Shown here one piece after another: positions 6,470-13,894 of a stretch of 18,839 nt of DNA; the first letter of the stretch is position 1, and every line of letters begins with the position of its first letter. A program made the position numbers and the translations under genes. The notes beneath the pieces are model-generated. The model was not told the DNA's origin and did no database searches. It saw only the letters and a program-made list of their open reading frames with translations. This DNA comes from Phycisphaeraceae bacterium (GTDB taxonomy: Bacteria > Planctomycetota > Phycisphaerae > Phycisphaerales > UBA1924). The stretch is taken from NCBI GenBank assembly GCA_009827215.1, contig WUAJ01000026.1:1-18839 (forward strand), given 5' to 3'.

Positions 6470-7765
6470 TTAAGCCTTGGCGATCCGCGTCTTCACATTG
6501 TCGAGGACGTTCATGAAGTTGATGTAGCCGTCGTACGGGGAGTCGTAGGGGGAGAAGTATTTGTGGACGTCGCCGTCGGCCCAGTATTTGGTGCACATGT
6601 AGTAGAAGTGGTCGCTTGTGGTGAGTTTGCGCCAGTCGTTGATGATGTGTTCCATCTCGATTTCGCGTTTGGTGTCGCCTGATGATTTGACTTCGATGAG
6701 GCGTTCTTTGATGTGTTCTTCGACTTTGTAGGTTTCTTCGAGCGCATTGTGCTGCATGTCGTTGCCGCGCCATGCGGAGAGGTCGCGTTCGGTGTCGGCC
6801 CATGAGATGAACTCGGGGACGTCATAGACTCCGACGGGGTCGAAGCGTTTGAGGGCTTCACTTGGTGTGGTGAAGTGGTTTTCGGTTGTGCCGTCGGATT
6901 TGTGGGCGACGTCGAAGATGGCTTCGGGGAGTTTTTGCATGAAGTTGAAGATCCCGGTGTCTTCCCATTGGTGTTCGCCGAAGGTTTCGTAGTCCATGAA
7001 GAGGTTGCAGAGGTATCCGTCGCCGTTGATGTCGTGGACCCACTTGGCGAATTTTTCGGTGGTCAGCGGCCACTCTTCCCATCCTTTGTTGGAGAAGCGG
7101 AAGGCGATGTCGTCGGAGAGTTTGTAGTTTTTGAGGAGGAGTCCGAAGGGGCGGTTGTTGGGTCCGAGGAGCGGGTTGCCTTGCTCGTCGTTGGGGGGGC
7201 GGTAGACGTAGTTGGGGGAGCGGTATCCGAGGTGGCGGTCGGTCCCTTCGCAGATGGTTCCCAGGAATCTTGGGTTGCCTTGTTTGTCTTTGATTTTGGC
7301 GAGGGCTTTGGAGAGCTCGTTGGTGTAAATCAGCTCGGTGTTGCGGAACACGGTTGGGGTTTGTGCGAAGTGTTCCTCGATGAGTTTGGTGTGCATGTCG
7401 ACCTGGTGGGCGAACTCTTCCTGGGAGTAGATGTAGCTGAGGGAGTGGTAGTAGGTCTCGGCGACGAACTCGCAGCAGCCGGTCTCGGCGAGCTGGACGA
7501 AGAGGTCGAGGACATCGGGGCAGAACTTTTTCCACTGGTCGATGACTGTGCCTGTGATTGCGTAGGAGAGGCGGAAGTTGCCCTCGTGTTTGCGGACGAG
7601 GTCGAGCATGAGCTTGGTGGTGGGTCGGTAGCACTTGTCGGCGACTTTTTTGCAGATCTCGCCGTTGGCGTCTTCGTCGAAGTAGAAGGGGTCGGTGTGG
7701 AAGACGGAGTAGGGCTTGAGGCGGTGGGGCTGGTGGACTTGGAAGTAGAAGTTGATGGATGCCAT
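6470..7765 (-). CDS. Glycoside hydrolase family 57 (alpha-amylase-type) enzyme
   Basis: The 431-residue product starts at ATG 7765, with AGGAAGGG about 8 nt upstream. GH57 landmarks appear in order: HQPHR (11-15, motif 1), GCCEFV (97-101 region, motif 2), FRNTELIY with the expected nucleophile Glu144 (motif 3) and FMDYETFGEHQ with the expected acid Asp258 (motif 4). No signal peptide is present, so it acts in the cytosol. GH57 enzymes hydrolyse, branch or transfer alpha-1,4-glucans; the length fits the short alpha-amylase/glucanotransferase subgroup. It is a single gene with its own candidate promoter. The substrate cannot be deduced, but a role in glycogen or starch-like storage polymer turnover is plausible. 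Confidence 0.9.
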   Translation of the reverse strand: MASINFYFQVHQPHRLKPYSVFHTDPFYFDEDANGEICKKVADKCYRPTTKLMLDLVRKHEGNFRLSYAITGTVIDQWKKFCPDVLDLFVQLAETGCCEFVAETYYHSLSYIYSQEEFAHQVDMHTKLIEEHFAQTPTVFRNTELIYTNELSKALAKIKDKQGNPRFLGTICEGTDRHLGYRSPNYVYRPPNDEQGNPLLGPNNRPFGLLLKNYKLSDDIAFRFSNKGWEEWPLTTEKFAKWVHDINGDGYLCNLFMDYETFGEHQWEDTGIFNFMQKLPEAIFDVAHKSDGTTENHFTTPSEALKRFDPVGVYDVPEFISWADTERDLSAWRGNDMQHNALEETYKVEEHIKERLIEVKSSGDTKREIEMEHIINDWRKLTTSDHFYYMCTKYWADGDVHKYFSPYDSPYDGYINFMNVLDNVKTRIAKA

Positions 7766-7788
7766 GGGTTTGCCCTTCCTTTAGCGCC

Positions 7789-7818
7789 ATTGTGGGCGAA
7801 GCGTGCTTGCATTGCAAG
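7789..7818 (-). promoter_or_regulatory. Candidate GH57 promoter overlapped by a palindrome
   Basis: On the minus strand TTGCAA (7817-7812) and CACAAT (7794-7789) are spaced by 17 nt, upstream of the GH57 start. The inverted repeat CTTGCA-T-TGCAAG (7806-7818) covers the -35 box, an arrangement that suits a repressor operator. Both boxes are 4-of-6 matches. Confidence 0.4.
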
Positions 7819-7856
7819 TGCGTTTCGTTCAGATTCTAGGAAGGAAATGGGCGGGC

Positions 7857-8981
7857 TCAGGTCTTGAGGGCGCTGAACTGTGCGACGGCGACGACGGAGA
7901 GGATCATGACGGGGATGAAGACGCCGATGGTGGTGGGGAGTCCGGGGATAGCGGCGGTGGCGCCGATGACTCCCGCGATGAGGGTGATGATCGCGATGGG
8001 GGCGCAGCGGATGGACTGGATGACCATGTTCTTGGGTTCACGCGTCGCGTAGAAGGGGATCGCGATGATGAGGGTGAGGATGGCGGAGATCATCATGGAG
8101 AAGCGTCCAAGCGCGATGCGTTCGTACTTGGCGCGTTTCTTGGGGTCTTTGAGGGTTTCGCGGCTGAGCATCTCGCGGGCTTGGGCGAAACTCAGGGCTT
8201 GGGAGTAGGACTCGTATCGGTTGATGCGGAGCTCGTTGGGATCGAGGGAGGACTCGATGCGGTCGATGGGGGTTGGGATGCCGACGGTGGTTTGGGTGCG
8301 GGTTTGCGCGGTGGCGTTGTCGAGGTCCCATCCGCCTTGTCGGTAGGTGGCGGATTGTGCGGTGATGGATCGGGAGGTGTGGCCGTTGTCGTCGCGCTCG
8401 AGGATGTAGAGTCCTTCGAGGGTGTTGGTGTTGGCATCGAACGCGGCGGCGCGGAAGAGGCGACCCGATCCATCGGCGGTGAGGGGGACGGTGTCGACGG
8501 AGAGCTTGTGGTTCCCGGCGTCTTCGTGGTCGCGAACGAGCAATGGGGCGATGCGCGGGATGATGAGTTCCTGGTTGACGAGCTGGAGCGCGGTGAGTCC
8601 GATCGCGACGATCAGGACGGGTTTGATGATGCGGTGGAGTCCGATTCCCGCGGCCATGAGCGCGATGAGCTCGCGGTTTTTGGACATCTGGGCGAAGGTG
8701 AATCCCATGGCGCCGACCATGACCATTCCCAGGAGAAAGTTGTAGAGCTGTAGGAGCTTTGGCCACCACAGGTCGGCGATGAGGAGGATGGAGAGGACGG
8801 ACTTGCGGATGGTGCCGGGGTCTTGGTCGGTGCTCTGGGTTCCGAGGCGTTTGGCCATGTCGAGGAACTGGTCGATGTTGAGGGAGACGTCGATGACGAC
8901 GATGAAGGAGAAGAGGATCACGAAGAGCAGGACCACGTTGGTCAGGAATTGGCGCGCGATGTAGCGTTCGAGGAGTGACAT
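7857..8981 (-). CDS. LptF/LptG-family LPS export permease (last gene of the envelope operon)
   Basis: The 374-residue product starts at ATG 8981 (MSLLERYIARQFLTNVVLLF), 25 nt after the PAP2 gene. A start at 9095 would overlap PAP2 by 89 nt and add a Ser/Pro-rich tail unlike the family. The YjgP/YjgQ architecture is clear: two TM helices first (about 12-32 and 80-100), the NRELIALMAAGI coupling segment, a third TM, the NQELIIPRIA motif, a periplasmic beta-jellyroll (about 150-290) and three C-terminal TM helices. In the Lpt system LptF and LptG pair with LptB2 ATPase to extract LPS from the inner membrane and pass it to LptC/LptA. Length is normal. The partner permease is the first gene of this operon. 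Confidence 0.88.
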   Translation of the reverse strand: MSLLERYIARQFLTNVVLLFVILFSFIVVIDVSLNIDQFLDMAKRLGTQSTDQDPGTIRKSVLSILLIADLWWPKLLQLYNFLLGMVMVGAMGFTFAQMSKNRELIALMAAGIGLHRIIKPVLIVAIGLTALQLVNQELIIPRIAPLLVRDHEDAGNHKLSVDTVPLTADGSGRLFRAAAFDANTNTLEGLYILERDDNGHTSRSITAQSATYRQGGWDLDNATAQTRTQTTVGIPTPIDRIESSLDPNELRINRYESYSQALSFAQAREMLSRETLKDPKKRAKYERIALGRFSMMISAILTLIIAIPFYATREPKNMVIQSIRCAPIAIITLIAGVIGATAAIPGLPTTIGVFIPVMILSVVAVAQFSALKT

Positions 8982-9006
8982 CTGGGGTGATGATAGGGAC
9001 GCAAGA

Positions 9007-9666
9007 TCAGAGCGTGAACTTGCGGTCGGATCTTGGGAGGGAGGAGGCGATCCATTTGGCAATCGCGAATCCGACGACGGCGCCGAGGAAGACATCGGAG
9101 GCGAAGTGGGCGCCGCTGATCATTCGGGAGTATCCACATCCGAGAGCGAGGGCGACGAGGAGGATGCGGAGTTTGGGGAGGAAGAATGCGAGGATGCAGC
9201 ATCCTCCGAAGGCGACGGCGGTGTGGCTTGAGGGGAGTCCCAGGTTTGAGCCGTCGATGAATCCGGAGAATGGGAAGCGGAAGTGGTAGCCGTCTGGTTG
9301 GATGATCGCGTCGGAGACGGGGCGCTCGCGGGCGAAGACGAGTTTGAGGAGTTCGGCGGCGAGTCCCGAGAGTGCTGGTGCGATGAGGATGGGGATCGCG
9401 CGTTTGAGGTTGCGGTCTGTGAGGAGGAACGCGAGGGATGCGATGATCCATGTGCCGAGGAATCCGATATTGCGGAGGAGGGTGTACCAGTCGTCGGATT
9501 CGAAGGAGCGATCGACGCGTCCTGTTTCGGGATCGATCTCGCAGAGTGCGTTGAGCAGGATGAAGTCGAAGAGTGAGACGATGACGAACGCGATGACGAG
9601 GGCTGCTCCGAGTTGGTAGAGCGTGAGCCAGCGGTGGGTGCGTTCTTTGGGGGTGCGGTAGGGCAT
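9007..9666 (-). CDS. PAP2-family membrane phosphatase
   Basis: The 219-residue product has several TM helices and all three PAP2 motifs: K108-x6-R115-P116 (KLVFARERP), P145-S-S-H148 (LPSSHTAVAFG) and S180-R181...H187...D191 (GYSRMISGAHFASD). His148 and His187 are the expected catalytic residues, facing the periplasm. Family members dephosphorylate lipid phosphates such as undecaprenyl pyrophosphate, phosphatidylglycerophosphate or lipid A (LpxE/LpxF-like). The start ATG 9666 lies 2 nt after the stop of the glycosyltransferase gene (TAATCATG), with no Shine-Dalgarno, so translation is probably coupled. In this operon, a lipid A phosphatase or a recycler of the polyprenyl carrier released by the transferase is the best guess. 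Confidence 0.88.
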   Translation of the reverse strand: MPYRTPKERTHRWLTLYQLGAALVIAFVIVSLFDFILLNALCEIDPETGRVDRSFESDDWYTLLRNIGFLGTWIIASLAFLLTDRNLKRAIPILIAPALSGLAAELLKLVFARERPVSDAIIQPDGYHFRFPFSGFIDGSNLGLPSSHTAVAFGGCCILAFFLPKLRILLVALALGCGYSRMISGAHFASDVFLGAVVGFAIAKWIASSLPRSDRKFTL

Positions 9667-9668
9667 GA

Positions 9669-11273
9669 TTAATCGTCGTGTGTGTTGTTGTTATCGAGAC
9701 GACGAGGGGGGGTCCATGAGTCGAAGTTGGTGAAGTTATAACCAATGTAGCTGGTTCTGTTGTCGACTGGTTCGCTCACGAGTTGACCGATGTCTTTGAC
9801 CTGATCGAAGGCGGGGGTCCACTGGTCGATGCGTCCTCCCATGAGCAGCGCGGGGCGACCTTGGAGCGGGGCGCGGGTCTGGGGGTTTGCGAGGTCGGTG
9901 GAGGTCCAGAGGTCGTACTGGGTTTTGCGTCCTCCGACGAGCGCGGAGATGCAGTAGGTGGTGGGGTGGTTGTCGAGGTAGAACGCGAGTTGCGAGGCGC
10001 GGCCGTAGTGTTCGGTGAGGATGAGGGGGCGTTGTCCGGTTTGTGCTTCGAGGTCGTTGAGGATTTGCTGCGCGTGGTCTGCGTGCTCGCGCATTCCGGT
10101 GAGTCTTGAGATGGGGATGTACTGTCCGACGATGGCGCGCTTGGAGGCCCAGATCGCGGTGGGGAAGAAGACGAGGCACGCGATGCCGAGGAAGATGGAG
10201 GCGCCCCACGCGAACTTGACGGGGTGGTCCTTTCGGCGGACGCCGTCGATCGCGGCCCACGCGGCGGGTGGGATGAGCGAGACGATCCCGGCCATGGCCC
10301 AGTTGCCTTCGGTTTGGGTGACGAGGGAGACGGCGAAGTAGAACGCGAAGATCGGGAGCGCGAGGTACGCGAGCGTCGCGGTTGCTCGGCGGGTGTTGTC
10401 ATCGGCGTGCTTGCGGGTGTTGATGAGCGCGAAGAGCGCGAGGAGGAGGACGCCTCCCATAATCGCGAACTGGAGGACGATGTATTCGAGCATCCAGAGC
10501 GGGGTCCAGGAGTCTTTGGCGTGGGTGGTGTTCTGGGTGTCTCCTCCTGGAGCGCCGAGGTGTCCGAGCAGGTGGCGGAAGGTTGCGTAGTCGTGGTTGG
10601 CGTTCCAGATGAGGACGGGGATGAGTCCGATGAGCGAGACGAGGAGGGCGAGGGTGAACCATTTGGGATTGAGTTTGTTGGGTTTGATGAAGAGCGCGGC
10701 GAGGAGCGCGCCGGGGACGAGGAGGAGGATGGTGTATTTAAAGATGAATCCCAGCGCGATCATGAGTCCGAATCCGAGCCATGCTTTGGGTTTGTTGTCG
10801 AGGAACGCTCGGGCGGCGAAGTAGGTGGCGCACGACCAGCACGCGGTGTAAGGCGCGTCGATGGTCATGACCATGGAGGCGATCGCGAGTCCTGGGACGC
10901 AGAACCAGAGGAGGGAGGCGACGAAGGTGGTGAGCTGGTCTTTGAAGGCGAGGTGAGTGGTTTTGAGTATCGCGAAGGCGCCGATGGTGGAGCTGAGGAG
11001 CGCGGGGAGGCGCACGGCCAGCTCGGTGGTGCCGAGGAGCTTGGTGGAAGCGAAGATGGACCACGCGACGCCTGGGCCTTTGGAGTAGTACGACCAGTCG
11101 AGGTGGCGCGACCATTCCCAGTAGTGCGCTTCGTCTTCGGCGAGGGTGTAGGGGGAGAAGAACTGCCAAACAAGTCTGAGCAATGTGATTGAGAGGATGA
11201 GAGTGAGCGCAGCGGTGGGCTTGGTTCCCAGGCGCATCCACCACTTGGTCTGGCTGGTCTGGTCGTGCGCCAT
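9669..11273 (-). CDS. GT39/ArnT-like membrane glycosyltransferase
   Basis: The 534-residue product starts at ATG 11273, 2 nt after the preceding stop (TAATTATG). An N-terminal TM helix leads to the first periplasmic loop with AEDEAHYWEWSRHLDWSYYS, the acidic Asp47-Glu48 motif of PMT_2/dolichyl-phosphate-mannose-type transferases such as ArnT. About ten more hydrophobic segments follow up to residue 400. A soluble C-terminal domain of about 130 residues then contains LTEHYGRASQLAFYLDNHP, usual for this family. Such enzymes move a sugar from a polyprenyl-phosphate donor to lipid A, a glycan or a protein in the periplasm. Its neighbours (two LPS permeases and PAP2) point to LPS or lipid A as acceptor; the sugar is unknown. 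Confidence 0.88.
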   Translation of the reverse strand: MAHDQTSQTKWWMRLGTKPTAALTLILSITLLRLVWQFFSPYTLAEDEAHYWEWSRHLDWSYYSKGPGVAWSIFASTKLLGTTELAVRLPALLSSTIGAFAILKTTHLAFKDQLTTFVASLLWFCVPGLAIASMVMTIDAPYTACWSCATYFAARAFLDNKPKAWLGFGLMIALGFIFKYTILLLVPGALLAALFIKPNKLNPKWFTLALLVSLIGLIPVLIWNANHDYATFRHLLGHLGAPGGDTQNTTHAKDSWTPLWMLEYIVLQFAIMGGVLLLALFALINTRKHADDNTRRATATLAYLALPIFAFYFAVSLVTQTEGNWAMAGIVSLIPPAAWAAIDGVRRKDHPVKFAWGASIFLGIACLVFFPTAIWASKRAIVGQYIPISRLTGMREHADHAQQILNDLEAQTGQRPLILTEHYGRASQLAFYLDNHPTTYCISALVGGRKTQYDLWTSTDLANPQTRAPLQGRPALLMGGRIDQWTPAFDQVKDIGQLVSEPVDNRTSYIGYNFTNFDSWTPPRRLDNNNTHDD

Positions 11274-11275
11274 AA

Positions 11276-12970
11276 TTAGTGCTTGGCGACCTTGCGGAGC
11301 GCGTTGAGGGTGTAGAGGGTGATCAGGAGGATCCCGGACCAGAGGAGGGGGAGCGCGGGGGATCCGGATTTGTGGACGGCTTGTTGTCCGCCTGCGATGA
11401 AGAGGATGGTGAGGAGGGCGGGGAAGAAGGACCAGAGGTAGATCATGAGGGGCTGCGCATGCTTGAGGCGCATCGCGGTGACCCCTCCGGCGAGGACCAT
11501 GATGAGGCACGCGACGGCGAAGGCGTAGCGCTCGTGGACTTTGGAGAGCACTTCGCGCGAGAGACTATTGATCTCATACTCAAGCTGCGCTGCGAGTGCT
11601 GCGATCTGTCCGTTGTATTGGACGGAGGTGTTGTTCCGGTAGTTCGTCGAAATGCTGAGCATCTGGGCGCTGTTGTTTTTGAGGAGGTCTGGGAGCGGAT
11701 CGGAGGGGACATGGAGCGAAGAGTACTGGGTTTGCGCGATCTCTGTGGTGATCTCGTTTTCGATGGTGATGTTGGAGAGGTTGAGGTCCATCGCGAGTCT
11801 GTTTGGTGCGGACTGGGAGTCAAAGGGATCGACAGAAGCGCTCGCGTCTGGGTTGATCGTCGCGGACTGGGCGCGGAGTCGATCCGTGGACTGGGAGTTG
11901 GCGTGGTGGGTGGTGACCTCGATCTCGATCGCGTTTGTTGATGCGATCGGATCGAGGATCCATTGGCCTGGAGCGCTGCGGAGTGCGCCGGCGAGGATCG
12001 TGATGGTTTGTGATCCGGAGGTGAGGATGATTGGCTGACCGCTGGAGACTTGGCTCTGCAGGGTGCGGTAGGTCTGATCGGACGCGATGGCGCGCGCGAG
12101 GGCGATGCGCCAGTCATCGACGAAGTTCATGAGGTCTGGATTGTCTTCGAGTTGCTTCATTTCTGAAGCGGTCATGAACTTGGGGTCGTCTTTAAAGACA
12201 CGCGGGATCGGGATCGCGGGGGAGGTGATTTCTTCCCACGCGACGGCGTCGCCTTGCTCGTTGATGGTGAGGTCTTCGAACTTCATGACGATCGCGGTGG
12301 AGTTGTCGTCGGTGAATCGCGCGCGTTGTTCGGGCTGGAGCGCCCACGCGGGGAGCATGAGGATCCAGGCGCGTGCGGCGGTGCCGTCGATGCGGATGGA
12401 GCCATCGTCCTCGGCTTCGACCATCGCGACTCCGCCGAGGAGGAACTGCTGCTGGATCGGGGAGTCTTTGGCGATCGCGAGTTCTTCGACGCGATCGGCG
12501 TGGAGTTCGGTGTTCCCAATCATCGCGGATTGGCCTTGCGAGAGTGCGTTGACGAGGATTTTGGCGAAGTCACGCGTGACCATTTCTTCCATTCGCTGGA
12601 GGAATCTTGGGATGACCTGGTTGTTGAGCGCGACGAGTGATCCGGCGAGGATGATCCCTGAGACGAGCATCGGGAAGAGGACTTGCTTGTGGGAAATCCC
12701 TGACGCGAAGGTGGCTGTGAGCTCGTTCTCGGAGACCATGCGGTGGTAGGTCATCGTCGCGGAGAATCCCGCGGCGAAGGGGAGCGCGTAGGCGAGCATG
12801 GGGGGGATGGCGTATCCGAGGAAGCGGAAGGCTTGGTCGAAGGTGAGGGATCCATCGGCGAGGGGTTTGACGGTGGTCGCGAACGCGATGGCGGCGACGA
12901 CGACGGCGGTGGTGATGAGGAGCATCCGCCAGAACTCGAACAGGATGGATCGCCAGAGGGTCCAGAGCAT
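11276..12970 (-). CDS. LptF/LptG-family permease with an enlarged periplasmic domain
   Basis: The 564-residue product starts at ATG 12970 (MLWTLWRSILFEFWRMLLIT). The longer open frame back to 13180 adds a Ser/Arg/Pro-rich stretch with no family match. TM helices lie at about 12-32, 52-72 and 98-118, with the SENELTATFASGIS coupling loop and NNQVIPRFL motif of YjgP/YjgQ. C-terminal TMs are at about 482-498, 508-526 and 540-556. The periplasmic segment (about 130-480) is near 350 residues, against about 150 in ordinary LptF/LptG, and ends in a possible coiled coil (460-482). It is the first gene of the operon and the presumed heterodimer partner of the 7857-8981 permease. The extra domain may contact LptC-like factors or be lineage-specific. 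Confidence 0.85.
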   Translation of the reverse strand: MLWTLWRSILFEFWRMLLITTAVVVAAIAFATTVKPLADGSLTFDQAFRFLGYAIPPMLAYALPFAAGFSATMTYHRMVSENELTATFASGISHKQVLFPMLVSGIILAGSLVALNNQVIPRFLQRMEEMVTRDFAKILVNALSQGQSAMIGNTELHADRVEELAIAKDSPIQQQFLLGGVAMVEAEDDGSIRIDGTAARAWILMLPAWALQPEQRARFTDDNSTAIVMKFEDLTINEQGDAVAWEEITSPAIPIPRVFKDDPKFMTASEMKQLEDNPDLMNFVDDWRIALARAIASDQTYRTLQSQVSSGQPIILTSGSQTITILAGALRSAPGQWILDPIASTNAIEIEVTTHHANSQSTDRLRAQSATINPDASASVDPFDSQSAPNRLAMDLNLSNITIENEITTEIAQTQYSSLHVPSDPLPDLLKNNSAQMLSISTNYRNNTSVQYNGQIAALAAQLEYEINSLSREVLSKVHERYAFAVACLIMVLAGGVTAMRLKHAQPLMIYLWSFFPALLTILFIAGGQQAVHKSGSPALPLLWSGILLITLYTLNALRKVAKH

Positions 12971-13236
12971 TTGGGGATGGTAGTGGGGGGATATCGGCGG
13001 AGAGGCGGGTTTTGTTGAATTTGCTCTTGAGCGTGCATCGGGCGGATCGGGTGATACGAAACCATTCACGAGCACTCTGCTTGCGATTCGCAGGGTGTTC
13101 CGGCGGCTTCTTTTCGGGCTGCTGTCAAAGAAAAATTTGCGATCGGAGACCCGGTTTCCTGTGCCGGGCGAGTTCTCCACTTGCGGGCGTGTCTGGTGAT
13201 GGGCACGCTCGCACTATTTTTGCTTACTGTTGCTGA
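12971..13236. other. Intergenic leader of the envelope operon
   Basis: No credible coding frame is seen. It must hold the minus-strand promoter of the four-gene envelope operon. TTGACA on the minus strand (13128-13123) is a perfect -35 box, but no acceptable -10 lies 16-18 nt downstream, so no promoter is called. It lies between the intact permease start and the fusion remnant at 13237-13389. Confidence 0.4.
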
Positions 13237-13389
13237 TCAGTTAATCGGCGCGACCTCGACCTTGCCTCCGGGTTTGTCCATGATGGAGAGTTTCATCGCG
13301 GAGAACTGGTCGCGGATCGCGTCGGTTGTAGTGATGATGAGCATCCGCCAGAACTCCAAGAGAATGGATTTCCAGAAAGCCCATAGCGT
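13237..13389 (-). pseudogene. In-frame fusion remnant: permease N-terminus joined to CysS C-terminus
   Basis: Read on the minus strand, 50 codons and a stop give TLWAFWKSILLEFWRMLIIT followed by TTDAIRDQFSAMKLSIMDKP and GGKVEVAPIN. The first 21 residues copy the start of the permease at 12970 (MLWTLWRSILFEFWRMLLIT). The rest copies the C-terminus of CysS (DAIRDQLSSMNLSIMDKPGG). Both halves are collinear with their parents without an indel: 66 nt from the start codon to the junction, and 86 nt from the stop to the junction. The junction at 13323-13329 corresponds to the 7-nt word CGGCGGT that both parents carry (12904-12910 and 13981-13987). The permease start codon has become ACG, so it is probably not translated. 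The CysS part is about 92% identical and the permease part about 79%, by eye. Confidence 0.85.
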
Positions 13390-13446
13390 GGAAATAAGAT
13401 TAGGTTGTTGAAAGAAAACAAATGCAATTCCCAGAATGGTATACGG

Positions 13447-13878
13447 ATGAGTGATGTTCAGAAAAAATCTTGGCTTATTTGTTCCGGGATCACTGTTCTG
13501 GCCGGACTTGTTGGTGGTTTTGCTGGTAGCGTTGTTGGTTTGATTCCCGGGTTCATAGCATTTCGCATGAGCCCAGGTGGGTACTTTGGCTTTTTTATCG
13601 ATTCGTTCTTGTTGATTGAAACATTCTGCGCTGTTGTGGGAGCGGTGATTGTCTCAAGTGTTTATTCGTATGGGCTTTTGAAGTCATCACGCGGGGGGCG
13701 AGTTCTATTAGCGTTTATGAGTTTAACGATACCGGCGGCTGTATGGTTATGGCTTTCAGCGTCCGCGGGCATGAATAGCTTTCGCATTGGGGGGTGGCTT
13801 GTCGGGCTTCTGCTTGGCTGTGTTTCCTTGGTGTTGCTTTTGATAGAGTTTAAATCAATCGATCCAGCCACAGAATAG
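13447..13878 (+). CDS. Small four-helix membrane protein, unknown function
   Basis: The 143-residue frame from ATG 13447 begins MSDVQKKSWLICSGITVLAG; no clear Shine-Dalgarno is present, and a TTG at 13405 is an alternative. Four hydrophobic segments are seen: about 9-34, 49-70 (FIDSFLLIETFCAVVGAVIV), 81-100 and 112-132. No family is recognised. The DNA is visibly richer in A/T than the neighbours and the gene faces the opposite way to both flanking operons, ending 16 nt before the cysS stop (convergent). It lies between cysS and the fusion remnant, where a simple tandem duplication would have left a copy of the cysS-permease spacer. It may therefore be an acquired insertion. Confidence 0.55.
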   Translation: MSDVQKKSWLICSGITVLAGLVGGFAGSVVGLIPGFIAFRMSPGGYFGFFIDSFLLIETFCAVVGAVIVSSVYSYGLLKSSRGGRVLLAFMSLTIPAAVWLWLSASAGMNSFRIGGWLVGLLLGCVSLVLLLIEFKSIDPATE

Positions 13879-13894
13879 AGTTCTCAAATGAGCC

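Noticed and set aside
6875..8753. Two long plus-strand open frames opposite the GH57 and permease genes
   Set aside because: Monotonous Gly/Asp/Glu/Val composition and no family motif; the minus strand has firm gene assignments.
10224..11192. Plus-strand 322-codon frame
   Set aside because: Acidic low-complexity shadow of the GT39 gene.
12971..13180. N-terminal extension of the first permease up to 13180
   Set aside because: The added residues are Ser/Arg/Pro-rich without family similarity, and the fusion remnant's permease similarity begins exactly at the codon corresponding to ATG 12970.
13237..13389. Insertion-sequence end or attachment site as the source of the repeated DNA
   Set aside because: The repeat halves are coding sequence of cysS and the permease, without terminal inverted repeats or transposase remnants.
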